NCBI GenBank assembly: GCA_030248195.1
Contig: JASAND010015626.1
Span: forward strand, 1 to 64,000
Direction: 5' to 3'
Length of the DNA stretch: 64,000 nt
DNA from: Trissonchulus latispiculum
Lineage: Eukaryota > Nematoda > Enoplea > Enoplida > Ironidae
Shown: piece by piece, positions 12,121 through 24,023 of the stretch
How the letters are laid out: each line of letters begins with the position of its first letter
How positions within the stretch are numbered: the first letter of the stretch is position 1
Made by a program: the position numbers and the translations under genes
Notes under the pieces: generated by a model
The model's input: the letters and a program-made list of their open reading frames with translations, nothing else
The model's database searches: none
Told to the model about the DNA's origin: nothing

Positions 12121-13188
12121 ATGAACGAAAGCGTTTTTGAACTCTGGCTGAACTTCACCAAACATATGACGAAATATGAAGTTACGAATTACTATACAGC
12201 CTATATGGAGAGTATGCACAGCATTCAATTGCTCGGAAGATCTATTTATGGAGCTGTAAGCTTTGGCATAGCAGGAACAGTAGGATCTTTATTGACATTA
12301 ATTCTGCTCCGTGGTCCAGACTTTGAACAAGTCAGTTTCATATATCACCGCGTTATTGCATATCACGAAATTATTACAAATATATCAATGATTGCATGGA
12401 AGATGCCAGAAGTATTTTCTGCTTTAGGCTATATCATAAGTAGTTCACAAAAAATTAGTTTTCTGTCATATGGAATAATGCATGGATTTGATGCTATCAA
12501 TGACATCATGTGCACAGGAGTAGCATTTGAAAGATTTATAGCACTGTGGTTTCCGCTATCATTCGTGCAGATAAACAATATATCGTTTATTGCCAGAGTT
12601 ACTACTTTTGCATGGTTGTTTTCTCTGATATATTTTAATAGCATACTGATGGTGTTTTGTGCTTACTCTGCTTGGTCTAAAACTAACGGTTATAATGTTT
12701 TGGAAATATATATAATTGGACTGAACATCATAAAGGGCATGACAGCTCTGATTTTGTCCATTTGTATTGTTCTGGGAATAATAATTAAGCGTAATCCAAA
12801 ATTGTTTCTGAACGACAACCATAAAAAGAAATTAAAATGGGAACAAGATAAGCAATTTTGCTATCTTCAGTTCTGTTTGACTGTCCCACTTGTTATAAAA
12901 AGTACTTTCATATTTGTTTCGGCTTATTCTACAAAACCTGTAGTTGGAGTTGCAGCAGTGGCATCATTGGACTTTGAAAATTCCTTGTCAAATTTGGCAA
13001 AACACTTACTGCAGATGAGAATGCGAATATTTTTTGGGCTTATGTTTTGGTTTGCGCATGCATCTAACTTTTATTTGTACGTTATTTTCAATAAGAGAAT
13101 AAGAACGGCAGTGCTTAAGAAAATCAGCCACTGCTTCAGGACCAAAATCGGGAAGAACTCAAATACAAGCGAAGTCAGTTGTAGGTAA
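12121..13188 (+). CDS. Divergent rhodopsin-like seven-transmembrane receptor, paralogue 1
   Basis: A single-exon gene for a 355-residue predicted plasma-membrane receptor; the ligand is unknown. Hydrophobic segments lie at about residues 42-63, 73-98, 113-143, 157-180, 194-222, 247-270 and 300-325. At the end of helix 3 the motif is ERF (137-139) in place of DRY, and helix 7 ends N-F-Y-L-Y (316-320) in place of NPxxY, followed by a basic helix-8 segment. N-glycosylation sequons sit at N2 and N11. The start has a good context (CCACCATGA) and aligns with the start of the paralogue at 18352. The family is class A by layout but unusual; a lineage-specific chemoreceptor or peptide receptor is possible. 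No polyadenylation signal was identified. Confidence 0.85.
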   Translation: MNESVFELWLNFTKHMTKYEVTNYYTAYMESMHSIQLLGRSIYGAVSFGIAGTVGSLLTLILLRGPDFEQVSFIYHRVIAYHEIITNISMIAWKMPEVFSALGYIISSSQKISFLSYGIMHGFDAINDIMCTGVAFERFIALWFPLSFVQINNISFIARVTTFAWLFSLIYFNSILMVFCAYSAWSKTNGYNVLEIYIIGLNIIKGMTALILSICIVLGIIIKRNPKLFLNDNHKKKLKWEQDKQFCYLQFCLTVPLVIKSTFIFVSAYSTKPVVGVAAVASLDFENSLSNLAKHLLQMRMRIFFGLMFWFAHASNFYLYVIFNKRIRTAVLKKISHCFRTKIGKNSNTSEVSCR

Positions 13189-13740
13189 ATGCAAAATAGC
13201 TGGATTATGATGTTATTATATGATTGCTGCAAATTATAAACGTAAATTGCTGTAAATATTTTTGCTTTCTACTTGAAGTACTGTAGCTTGTGCAATGGAA
13301 TCTCTACGAATGTCTACCGTTGCGACTTTGCCAAAAATTGTACTAGTTTGCATCACATTTTGGTCAGCTGGTTAGGGGACGGAGGTTCGCAAAATTAGGG
13401 ACGCTTAACCTGCACATCTACTTGGCATTTCCAAGTTTCATCTTGGTGGATTCACTACGTTCTGGTAGCCATTGTTCAACTTAGCCATTGTTCAGCTTCA
13501 GAAGTGACAGCAACGATCGTTGCTAAGTCCACACTAAGGACGAGCACGGACCGGTCGCTGTAAAATGTTGAGGTGGCCTGGCCCAGCCACGAAAAACTTG
13601 AAATTCTCACGACACGTCTATGCAGTAAAAAAGCCAAGTGTTGTAGAAAAAATCACTTATATTTTCATAGTCTCACTCAACTAGAACTTAAGTGTGATTT
13701 TTATATCTTCAAAGCTAAAGAAAATTAGAGCTAGAAGCTA
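13189..13740 (+). repeat. Duplicated 3' flank of receptor gene 1
   Basis: The sequence after the stop codon matches the flank after receptor gene 2 (19420-20365) for more than 500 bp. Shared landmarks include CTTGAAGTACTGT, CAGCTGGTTAGGGGACGGA and AACGATCGTTGCTAAG. This copy lacks the hAT insertion found in the other and so preserves the empty site. The receptor pair therefore arose by segmental duplication, not retroposition of an mRNA. Confidence 0.8.
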
Positions 13741-15314
13741 ACTGGAAACTTTTATATATGATTGTTTATTTAGTATTCAATAATACAAAATTATTTATTC
13801 AGAAGAAGACTTTTTCGACTTTTCGTACTTTAACCTCAACAGCTGCTTGAATGTAGCGGACTGGTTTTCATTAAGGGCCCAGCCCGGCCGTGTCCTTACT
13901 TTCTTCTGTCGACAGTCTAAAACGCGTACTCTACACATATTGAGACACCAAGCTTTCTCTCATCAACTGCCTGAACGTACGTTATGCTGTCGGCACTAAC
14001 TGTTTTACGTTAATGCAAATTGTTGGATCATCATGGTTTTCAATAGGCATTCTGTTCACTTGGCCCTGCTTTAAGTATTATTATTGTGATTACATGATGG
14101 AAGCTTTCCCAGTGCCCATTTTGCCAAAAATTTATGTTCCAGTTTGCATCACATATTGTTCAACTGGTTACGGGATGGGTGCTTGTAAATATTAAGGCAG
14201 GTGAAACTGCACTTCTACTTGGAATTTCCAATATTCCGGTGGCGGATTCGCTAATATATTGTTGCATATTCATCTTCGCAATTGAAATTGACAGTAACGG
14301 AAACAGCATTAACATTTTTGCGATTTTCTCTAGACGCCATGACCTTAACAAACTACATCTTGCAACGATATAACAAAATCATTTTGCTGCTCAGAAAATT
14401 CTTAGTCTCGCGTAACAAGATCTAAAGTATTTAGCCAAATGTGAAATGATCTGTACACTGTTTGAGCAAATCCCTAACATAGAATTTCTGTGGTGCGAGA
14501 CTAACATTCTAAAATTGGTAGTGTGCTCTTACCTTGTCAGACTGCGCTTCGCTTAGCAGTAATTGGTTAGTCAAGGCTGATGTGGTTAAATTTTAGCCAT
14601 TGATGTTTTCCGGCAAGCCTCTCTCTACAGCCATTACCGATTGTCCAAGCCTTTGTAGTTGTTAGCCATGCTAACGTTACGGTTCGATTGTTGAGTTTGT
14701 GAAGATTTCCCGTTTCGTCATGTGTCAATAGGGTGTAGCCAAATTTATGCTATTGGCCTAGTTAATGAGTCGATAAGGAATATCAGTATGTCAAGTCAAG
14801 TTAAACGTTAAACGTCAAGGATCAGCTAAGCAACCAAGCTTAACTAATAGCAAGAGTCCATACTATAAGAGTCTACCACTAGACACACTCATGTAGGCAG
14901 AGCAAAAACTATGCTTTGTACACCACCCCCGCAAATCAGACCCTAGTGACACCCTTCCGCAAACTAGTACCTAGTCGAAACGGGGGTACGCACACTTTTT
15001 CGCAATTTTCACATTTTCTCGCTCACAATATTCTCTGTTCTGTTCACTAATGATGAAGTAAAAAATCCACCAAATTTGCATGAGTTGTTTCCTTCGCTTC
15101 AAAGAAACTCTGTTGATATGCTCTGATGTGTACGTGCCTTCGATCTGCCAAGTGTGAAATAGCTACAAGTATGAGGAACAACATTTCTGATAGAATGGTG
15201 ATCTGAAACGCTGTCTGTTAGTTAGTTAGTTTGTGCAAGCTGAAACTTTACTGCACAGCGTGTCAAAGAGAAGTCTGCTCATAATTAAAGAATGAATTGT
15301 AAGTGATTAGCTTG
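13741..15314. other. Spacer with a third, partial copy of the duplicated flank
   Basis: At about 14110-14265 a diverged segment (TTTGCCAAAAAT, CAGTTTGCATCACAT, CAACTGGTTACGGGATGG) again resembles the receptor 3' flank, suggesting an older partial duplication without the gene. The rest, including 14266-15314, has no recognisable feature. Confidence 0.45.
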
Positions 15315-16532
15315 TTAAGGGGGAGGGGTCACTTTTTCACGGATTTTTTGACCATCTCCGATTTTGCTCATTTTCACATATTTTGTAGTCCCCATGGGTC
15401 CTCAAAACAAGACAAATGCGTTTTGCGTAATATTGCTTCTGTCGTTCTGTAGAGTTCTTCAAAGGTGACCTTGACATGTGTTAAACATAGGAAAATGAAA
15501 AAGTTAGGTTAAAAAGTTTGTGGCAGAAAATTTTTTCGCTGTATGAAAGATACAGCGCTGAAACTTTCCACATATGTCAAAGACATATTGCAGAGTGCAG
15601 CTATCTAGTTTGGTGCAATTCTGTTGAGTGGCGGATTTTTGGTGAATTTTTAAAGTCAGAATTTTGGAAAATCGAGCGTTTTTGGACTATGAAAAACAGG
15701 ACCTACAGTACTCTTTTGCTTGTCCTGAACGATTGGCAAAAGCTACAGAAATGACCAATAAATAGCTGCACTCTATGCATAATAACACGTCTTATGAAAG
15801 TATTCGCAAGTTTCTATCAACTATAGTAAGCTCAACAAACTTGCCACAAAAACAGCAAATTTTGGTAAAAATGGCCATTTTTCATAATTTTCAAATTCTT
15901 TTGATATTTTCTCACTCATTATGTGGCAAAAAATCACCAAACTTGGCAGATTAATATATCCATGTCTGTCACATAATGTGGCCAAAACAAATGCGTCAAT
16001 ATTGAACGTGGCTGCTGTGGCGGCACCTTTGATCTTTATAGGTAGAAAATGCCAATTTTTAAAATTTTCCAAATATAGACAAATTGGGTATCAATCCATA
16101 GCTAATGGAATGAGGAGCAACTTTTCTCATAAAACTATGGGTCCAAAATGCTGTCTGTGTAAGATAAAATGAGTTAAAGTACTACTGAGCAGTCCTCCAA
16201 AGTTAGGTCAGTGCAGCACTCAGGCATGCATTGTGAATGCCTGGATAGCTAGCCTTGAGCCGCGTCTGCACAAAAATATTACCTTAGTAAAGGTTTTAAT
16301 TTGGTGTATCGGTCAACCCTGTTCTCGATCGCGTTCGGTCTCCACCTGACCTTGCAGGGCTCGTCACCGGAATTTTCAAGTTTTCTGGCTTTGAACCTGA
16401 ATAATTCTGTCACAGTTTGATTTCGAACACTAATATTTGGTCTTGTTTTTAAGAACATATGGGGGCATATTATGTGTGAAAATGAGCGAAATCCGTGACT
16501 ATCGATTTTTGACCAGACTGACCCCCCCTTAA
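15315..16532. mobile_element. TTAA-flanked DNA element, piggyBac-like, non-autonomous
   Basis: The block is bounded by TTAA at both ends (15315-15318 and 16529-16532), with G-rich inverted ends of about 100 bp. Matching parts include the terminal GGGG...GTCA, GGATTT, GCTCATTTTCACA and the CCCCAT motif. The TTAA target and inverted ends suggest piggyBac, but the interior has no transposase and piggyBac ends usually differ, so the superfamily is inferred. Confidence 0.5.
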
Positions 16533-18351
16533 CATCGAACTACTTATGCACTAAAAATTATCCTTATAACTGTTTTAATTTGGAGTGTCCCTCAAGGGCT
16601 TATCACGCATGCTTTTAAGTTTTCAGGACTGATCTTGAATTCCAGTGAGTGAGTGACTGAGGATTTTAGCTTTAGTTTAAGGTGCCGGTTCGTGTATTTG
16701 CAGCAGACTTTGAAAGACTGTAATTGTCTCAATTGTTAGAGATCAGCAATAATTTTATCTCATTTTCAAGCTTAGAATGTGCTTGTAGCAACTACCTAAA
16801 ATATAACTGCCTCATTTCAACTCTTCGACTTGGACATGCGATAAAAAGAAAACGATTTTTGAACATGGATTTTTAGAAGTGTGGGAAGGCTAAAGAAAAA
16901 CCACCAGTTCAAAAGAAACGTCTTCGCCAGGACTAATTTTGCTGAAATTGTTTAATGTTGAAGTAAGCTCAAGATTGTGAGGTAAATGTAATTTTTGTCT
17001 GATTTTCTTAAAAATTTTGAAGTTTGGACGCTTAATTCTTTAGAACACAAAGACAGAACTCGAAACCATAGAAAATAGCCCTCGGCGGTTGTCCCAAAAT
17101 TGGGTGTTTAAAGCTACTGGCGTTGAACTTAGTCTCTAATTATTGCCAGAAAATATTGTACACATGTTGTTGTTGGGAAATTTGTGTGCGGCAGTGATGT
17201 AATCATATATGCATATTTCTAAATCGAAATCGTTTTGTGAAGAAAAATTGTATTTGGATGTGGTTGGCATTTGCTTTAAGGTAATGAAGTCAGCTGCATC
17301 TACTAAGAATATGCACGCTAGATGGCTCCATTGTATGTGCATATCTTCAAATGCACCTGTTTTAGCTTAAATCAATTAAAAAATTTTGCTTAAAAATATT
17401 GATGACAGTAATGATATTTTCAGGGTAAGCTTTTTTCCAAACATTTGCATTTATTTTTAGATCATGGAAGAGTTGGATTCATATTTAATTAATTTTTGAT
17501 ACTAACGCCGACTGGAATTTTTCAGTTTCAAATCTGATTACTTAAAACCATAGTTTCAGGTGTCAATATGGATATTTTATATTAGGTTCAGGCCTTGAAG
17601 GTCTTGGGTTTCATCACCAGCATTCTGTTACATATTTGCAATTGCTGTTAGTTTCGGAACAGCATTCGTTCAGAACCAAAAGCCTTATTAATGCCTTAAT
17701 TTGTGCTTTCTAATTTTAGGTCGAGTAAATAAAAAGTGAAAATTATCCGAATTAATTATGCTAAAAGCAATCATGTCACATCTGGAAGTGAAGTTAACAT
17801 CTCACCTTGTCAAATAACAATTCAATTTCTGTTAATGCAGATACCGGTCTTTAATGTGGTGTTAATGGTGAGAACGTGACGAACTTCAGTGGCTTCTTTT
17901 GGCTACAAATTCTGGAACTCTATGATCGCAATTGCTTATTTTCATTTTTCATCAACTAGCTAAAAGCTGCCGCTTGTTTAGAAATGCTTCATTAAAGATT
18001 TTATATGTGCTGATGTTGGTTTCTTAGCCCTGTGCTACAAATTCTGTTTTTCAAAAGACAATTATTTTCTTAATTTTGTTCAGTGCACTGTTCTTCAGAG
18101 TCTCTATAATATTCTAAATATTAGAAGGTGGGAATAATGCACCATGCATAAACTAGATCTGTCTTAATTGTCTACTCCAGCTGCGTTGTTCACGCAAATG
18201 CTTTGTCGTTGGAGAACATGTTGGAAAATTCAAATTGAAAAAATCCTCGGGAATCTCTTCAGTTCTTGTTTTTATGTTGCCATGTTTTAGCTTAATTCAC
18301 CATTCTCTTTTTGCCAATAACAGCAGTGGGGGAATTCAAACTCACACCATC
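16533..18351. other. Spacer upstream of receptor gene 2
   Basis: AT-rich sequence with no recognised gene. An in-frame ATG at 18274 would add a hydrophobic 26-residue N-terminal extension to receptor gene 2. It is not favoured because the conserved start is at 18352. Confidence 0.4.
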
Positions 18352-19419
18352 ATGAACAAAAGCATTCTCGACCAATGGATGAATTTGAGCAATCATATGA
18401 CCAGATACGAAGTTATGGATTACTATGCGGCCTATGTGGACACTTTACGTAGCATTCAAGAACTAAGAAACTCTATCTATGTTGCTGTAATCTTTGGCAT
18501 AGCAGGCACAATAGGATCTGTCATGACACTAATTCTGTTACGTGGTCCAGACTTCAACCAAGTCAGTTTTCTTTATCATCGAGTTGTTGCATACCACGAA
18601 ATTGTTACAAATCTGTCAATGATTGCATGGAAAATGCCAGAAGTGCTCTCTGCTTTCGGACATTCATTTAATGGCTCTCAAATGATCAGTTTTTTCTCAT
18701 ATGGCGTTATGCGCGGCTTCGATGCCATTAATGACATCATGTGCATTGGAGTCGCATTGGAAAGATTCGTCGCACTGCTGTTCCCGTTGTCATTTAAACA
18801 GATAAACAATGTATCGTTTATAGTTAAGGTTACTACATTTGCATGGCTGTCTTCGTTTGTTTATTTTAATGACATACTTCTTCTGTTTCAATTTTATTTT
18901 GTTTGGTCAAAGACTAATGGTTACAGCATTTTGCAGACGGTAATAATTGGACTAAATATTATAAAAGGTGTGGTTGTTCTTAGTCTGTCCGTTTGCATTG
19001 TAGTCGGAATAGTTAGGAAGCGGCATCCAAAATTGTTTGCCAACGAAAACAGCAAACACAAACTGAAATGGGAACAGGATAGGCAATTTTGCTATCTTCA
19101 GTTTTGCTTAACTGTGCCGATCGTTATAAAAAGTACTTTCGTATTTGTTTCGGTTTATTCTACAAAAGCCGTTGTTGGAGCTGCAGCGGTAGAATCATTA
19201 GACTTTGAAAACTCCTTGTCAAATTTGACAAAACACCTCCTGCAAACGAGAATACAAATATTTTTCGGAGTCATGTTTTGGTTTGCTCATTCTTCAAACT
19301 TTTATTTATACATGACTTTCAATAGGAGAATAAGAAAGTCAGTGCTTAAGAAAATTAGTGACTGCTTCAAGAAACAAATCGGGAAGAGCTCAAATACAAG
19401 CGAAGTCAGCTGTATGTAA
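18352..19419 (+). CDS. Divergent rhodopsin-like seven-transmembrane receptor, paralogue 2
   Basis: A single-exon gene for 355 residues, the same length as the paralogue at 12121-13188 and alignable end to end without gaps as far as I can see. It keeps seven hydrophobic helices, an E-R-F motif at the end of helix 3, N-F-Y-L-Y at the end of helix 7 and the C-terminal tail ending SNTSEVSC plus one residue. The start at 18352 (MNKS) was chosen by homology to MNES of the paralogue; the frame stays open upstream and an ATG at 18274 would give a longer, signal-like N terminus. Conservation of an open frame in both copies suggests selection. Likely a plasma-membrane receptor with unknown ligand. Confidence 0.85.
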   Translation: MNKSILDQWMNLSNHMTRYEVMDYYAAYVDTLRSIQELRNSIYVAVIFGIAGTIGSVMTLILLRGPDFNQVSFLYHRVVAYHEIVTNLSMIAWKMPEVLSAFGHSFNGSQMISFFSYGVMRGFDAINDIMCIGVALERFVALLFPLSFKQINNVSFIVKVTTFAWLSSFVYFNDILLLFQFYFVWSKTNGYSILQTVIIGLNIIKGVVVLSLSVCIVVGIVRKRHPKLFANENSKHKLKWEQDRQFCYLQFCLTVPIVIKSTFVFVSVYSTKAVVGAAAVESLDFENSLSNLTKHLLQTRIQIFFGVMFWFAHSSNFYLYMTFNRRIRKSVLKKISDCFKKQIGKSSNTSEVSCM

Positions 19420-20365
19420 ATTCAAAATAACTGGATTCTGATCGTTTAAATATTGAAGTAAATTGTAAGTGTAAATTGTTGTAAATATGCTTGTGTTTTG
19501 CTTGAAGTACTGTGATTTGTAGAGATGAACATTTCGGCCCGTTGGCCCGACCCGGCACGACTCGGCCCGCGGGCCGGGCCGGGTCGACTTTGTTAGCAGG
19601 CCAGGAAGGACCGGGCCGAAAAATTTTTTAACTCCGGGTTGGAGTGGGCCGAAACGGGCAGGTTAAACTCCAGAAAATGTTGTAAAATCACTAAAATTAG
19701 CTACACATTTACTGATTCTGGTTATTTATGGCAAAATGTAACATTTCGTAGTATAATTTAGCCTGTCCATCTTGCATTGAAGCCTTTGAAATAATATTGT
19801 TAGTAAAATTTTGGAACTTTTCTCTTGGCGGGCCGGGCTGGGCCGAATTTTGGAACGGGCCGGGCCGGGCCGGGCCGGGTTGAAAAATTTGGCCAGCGGC
19901 CGGGGCGGGCCGAAAAAATCCGGCCCGTGCTCACCTCTAGTGATTTGTGCAATGGAATCTTTACGGTTGTTGTGACTTTGCCACTTTATATTGTACCACA
20001 TTGTACTAGTTTGTATCACATTTTGTTCAGCTGGTTAGGGGACGGACGTTTGCAAAAAGTAGGGACGCTTAACCTGCTCACCCTCTTGTATTTTCCAATT
20101 TTCATCTTCGTGAATTCGCTACGTTCTGGTAGCCATTGTTCAACTTCAGCTGTACAGCTTCAGAAGTGAGAGCAACGATCGTTGCTAAGTTCACACTAAG
20201 GACGAGCAAAATTTTGAGGTGGCTTGGCCTGGCCACGAATAACTTGAAATTCTCGCGACAAGTCCATGCAGTAAAGAAGCCAAGTGTTGCAGATAACTTT
20301 CTCATATTTTCGTAGTCTCACTCAACTATAACTTAAGGGTGATTGTATTTCTTCAAAGCTATTCA
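19420..20365 (+). repeat. Duplicated 3' flank of receptor gene 2, split by a hAT insertion
   Basis: Homologous to 13189-13740. The homology is interrupted exactly at 19520-19939 by a transposon and resumes with TGCAATGGAATCT, showing that the insertion came after the duplication. Confidence 0.8.
19520..19939. mobile_element. Non-autonomous hAT element, GGCCCG-rich, 420 bp
   Basis: An eight-base target duplication GTGATTTG (19512-19519 and 19940-19947) flanks inverted ends TAGAGATGAACA and TAGAGGTGAGCA. Eight-base duplications and this end pattern are hAT hallmarks. Subterminal arrays of GGCCGGGCCG occupy both sides. No transposase is encoded. The paralogous flank near 13285 gives the empty site. 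A 114-codon frame over the GC-rich right end is an artefact. Confidence 0.9.
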
Positions 20366-22109
20366 AAGCTGACCAAGCGCAACAATTGACAAAACGACTG
20401 AGTCCCTTATATAAAATTTGCAAGGTAAACACAATTGTAGGCTAATAAATTGTTTAAATTAACTTAAGTTTAACTTTATCATTCGCTTATGAAAACCCAA
20501 GCAAAAATTAACCATTTTGAGTATTAATTAATCCTTAACGTAGACTTCAAGACAATAGCTAACTTCCAGAAATAATTATTCACAGAAGTAGAATCAAACA
20601 GAGAGTCCATTTTATACGAATAATCATAAAATTTGCAGCCATACCTAACTACTTGAAAAGAATATAATGAATGTAATAATATGATTTTTCCATTTGTGCT
20701 GTGTCAAATTGGCACCACATTTGACTAGTGCGTAAAAGTTTAATTTTCTTTGTTAAACTTGCTCAACACGCTCTTACTCTTGATACAATTAAAACAAACA
20801 ATAAACATATCATCAGCAAACATATTAAAATCAGTCACAATAAACGAAAATATCTAAATATCTCTGACACAAATCTGAGCATAATATTGTATCAACCAAC
20901 ATAACAACTGTTCTCATGCGGCTTGCGAGGTTTTTGTATGTGTAGAGTTGTCGAATAGATCTACGCTAGCTTATTTCAATTAGTTTGCAGCTCTGATGAA
21001 TCTTGAGTATTGCTAGAGGAGCTTTCAGATGCCGCCGGGATAATGCGTATCTAAGTTGAACCGAGCAGGGATTCAGCCTGAACTTCGCTGACCACCATAA
21101 ATTCATACTATTTCATTATCATTTCATTATTCATTTCATTAAGCCTGTGTTTACTTTGAATATCTTGTGTACCTTTTACCTACACATGCCGTTTTACCGT
21201 TTTGGAATTTGGATAACAAGGTAACAATGTCTAACACACATTTTTCTGGATTTGGCTCAACAAGCCTCAATACTCCAGAAAATCCGGCAAATGTGCGGTG
21301 ACACGAAATTTCGCAACTTTGTATTCAATTTTGTCGCAACTGGCGCAGTTTTAGCTCAAACCAAGAAAAATGTCCCTCCGCAATAGTGCCAATTTTCATT
21401 GAGCCAAAAATCAGGCGAATCCATTTGGTAGTTTTTGAGAAATCGCTGTTCAAAACAAAATAATCGCAGTTTTTGCCAAAATGGTTTTTCGGCCAAATCT
21501 CTAGCTTAAAGCAACGAAGCCCAGCTAATAGGCACTGATAGAATGGGCAATTAGACCGCTTATCGATTGAGTATAAAGTAACCGAAAATTGTTCGTACGA
21601 TTTAGCAGTAATTTTGAAAAAAACTGATTTTTTCGAAAACAGCCGTTTTTTGACCCCAAAAATCGATTTTGGCTTATACCGACTTAACCACTAGAGATAG
21701 CTCAAAGGTTGTAAAAGCAAAAATGTACCCTCTTTCCATCCATAACAACCAATCTGATGTATCGACTACCTACTGAGAGTATAATGCCAAAAACCGAAAA
21801 TTTCTCATCTTTTCACCTAAAAATGTGGGACTGGTCCGAGAATGTTAAAGAGCACCAAAATAGCATATTTGGAAAGTTTCATCTACTTTCATAAAGAATT
21901 GAAGTCTTTAGGGTCAAATTTACAGAAAAGGAAACCACCACCTTAAAATAGACAGTTGAAAGTTATTTTAAAGTCAGATTTGCATTCACACACATCTTAC
22001 CCAAAATGTGACAGAGACATCTTCATCCATTACTCCAACAAACAAGTGGATAATGATTTATGAAAAACTGTTAATGCAAAATTTCAGAAAGCAGAGAGCC
22101 AGACGAACG
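20366..22109. other. Spacer before the LTR element; no gene seen
   Basis: No coding or RNA feature is recognised. Text at about 21180-21960 (many AAAAATCGATTT-type and TTTTTGCC motifs) looks like old non-coding repeat DNA, and the LTR element may have landed inside it. This is not provable from the window. Confidence 0.4.
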
Positions 22110-22113
22110 CTAC

Positions 22114-24023
22114 TGTAACGCAAGAGGCTGACTAACGGTCAACCTTTTCGTTATTCTCATTATTATGAAATCAATCTACTTAGCTACTAGTTGGCTTACT
22201 CAGCAAGCATTCCTCCACGTGTCATGTAGCTCCACCTATAGGATAGGTTTGGATTGGGTGGGGACCCCCCTTGGAGCTACATGATTGGGACACCCCAGCT
22301 AGAGGGTGCTTCTCTTGGGAGGGGGTTTCTCCGTCAAACTTCTCCCCTTTCAGTTTGGGTTTTCCCTTGTACAGTACTGTACTGAGACGGCGTGACGTCA
22401 GTCCTCTAAAAATATTATTGTGTGTTGTTTGAAATTAATTTGAGTAAAATTGTGTTAGAAATAGTATTTTTAAGAGTGAATTATAAGGTGTGCAATTTAT
22501 TCTGAAAGTGTGTGTTGAAATAAGTTTGAAATTATTGTGCGAAATTTATGTGTAAAAATCTTCTGCTTGAGTTTTCTGCGTCTATGTGTAAATTACGTAT
22601 ATGTGTGTCAGCCAGCCTAGCCAATAGGTGGCGCTGTTGAGACGTCTATTTTCTCTCGAAGCCTCTCCCAGCATCTCACTTTTCAAGGGGGTCTCAAAAT
22701 TATCCAATCAAATTCTTCCACGCTCTTTCAAAACTGGTCTTGTCTAGACGTCTCAAAAACTTAGTCAGTCTCGTTTCTTTTCTTGTCCTGTGCGGTCGTG
22801 CTTTTTCACTGCAGTCTCCCCACGTTATACTTATTTGCTGTGCCTTGCTTTATATGCTTAATCAGTCTAAAGCGTTGGCCTCTTTAGACTTTAGTCGCTC
22901 CAGGTTGACCCTGTCGAGCTAGACTGTCACTAGTTCTGTGTTTATTTTTAAATTCTTTATTCTCTGTTCTTTCTTATAATTATTTTGTAAGCTCCTAAGA
23001 TCTCTCTGATAGCTCTATTTTTCATTTGTTAGGTTAGCTGTTTGCTTAGTAATTCTTTGCACTTTATGCTACTGTTCTGTGAAAGTTTGGTGTAATAATT
23101 TAGTTAGGTCTTTTTCTCCACTCTGTATCCGTACTTGTACTCTAAACTTTGTACGCATTTTCGGGGTTCGCCCCATTTGTCAAGCATAATTTTTCTAGTA
23201 AATGTGGTCTCTTTTTGGACCATTTTAGGGAGTCATCTTAGCCTAGGTTTTTGTTTTAGAATTGTATAGTCGGTAAGTAGGGCTTTTCTAAGATTATTTG
23301 GGTAGGTAGTTAGTTATTTTTAAGCATGTACATTTCAGCAAATTTGGGGTAGTTCATTTATTACTTGAGTCTTTGCTCTTCATCGGCGGTTGAACTCCGT
23401 TCGGTAGGTTTCACGTAGGTAGTATTTGGCGAGGTTAGTTGGGTCGACTGGAACTACATCTCCTCCAGGTTCGACGTTCTCCTTGTGCACAGTTTCCCAC
23501 TCGTAAAGTTTGGTTGTTCGTAAACTTCCAACTTTACAGTACAGTCGCTATTCTCTCTCTATTCTCTCCCTATCTCCTGTGTACAGTTTACTCCCCCTGT
23601 ACTTTGTCAGTGGGCTCTTGTATTGGTACGTTAGCGGGGCTTCGCCCTTCATAAATTGGTGAGTGTGTGATAGATTCTTTTGTTGTATAACTGTACGTAT
23701 TTGTTGGGCTTTGCCCCCCTAAATTCTACTAGTTATATTCTGTATTTGCTCTCTTCATAAATACTTGTTGTACTTTATTAAATATCTCCACTAGGTGTGT
23801 ACTTTTGGTAGGTCATTTCTGAGCTCCTAGGTTAGTTTAGTGCCATTTCTGAGGTGAGCGGGTGTCACCCACTCATTCTTTCTATTTATTTGGCGAGGCT
23901 TCCCCGGCCGGCTCCTGCGCGGTTGGTGTGTTATTCACTTGTGCCACGGTCTCCTCGCTTGAGTTGCTCTCGCGGGGTAACGGTACTTTTGTGTTAGGCT
24001 AGTTTCACTCTGGTACCGCTACA
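22114..24023 (+). repeat. 5' LTR, 1910 bp
   Basis: Starts TGTAACGC and ends CCGCTACA. Relative to the 3' LTR it carries an extra block (22378-23542) bounded by the 8-bp repeat TACAGTAC (22370-22377 and 23535-23542). The extra block contains a perfect palindromic CRE/ATF-type site TGACGTCA at 22393-22400. Promoter and polyadenylation signals were not resolved. Confidence 0.92.
22393..22400. promoter_or_regulatory. CRE/ATF-type site TGACGTCA in the 5' LTR
   Basis: A perfect 8-base cAMP-response-element palindrome lies in the part of the 5' LTR that is absent from the 3' LTR. Such sites often act as retroelement enhancers. A function here is inference only. Confidence 0.3.

Noticed and set aside
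11950..12228. Minus-strand poly-Asn/poly-Lys frame
   Set aside because: Translation of the triplet microsatellite overlapping the receptor start.
18235..18351. N-terminal extension of receptor 2
   Set aside because: It begins with TTG; the paralogue and the conserved start both support 18352. The internal ATG at 18274 remains possible but is less likely.
19726..20169. Open frames over the hAT right end
   Set aside because: They are caused by GGCCGG repeats; no domain, and they cross a transposon boundary.
22378..23534. Extra block of the 5' LTR as a hAT insertion with 8-bp duplication
   Set aside because: TACAGTAC flanks it, but the block has no inverted ends; deletion from the 3' LTR by microhomology is simpler.
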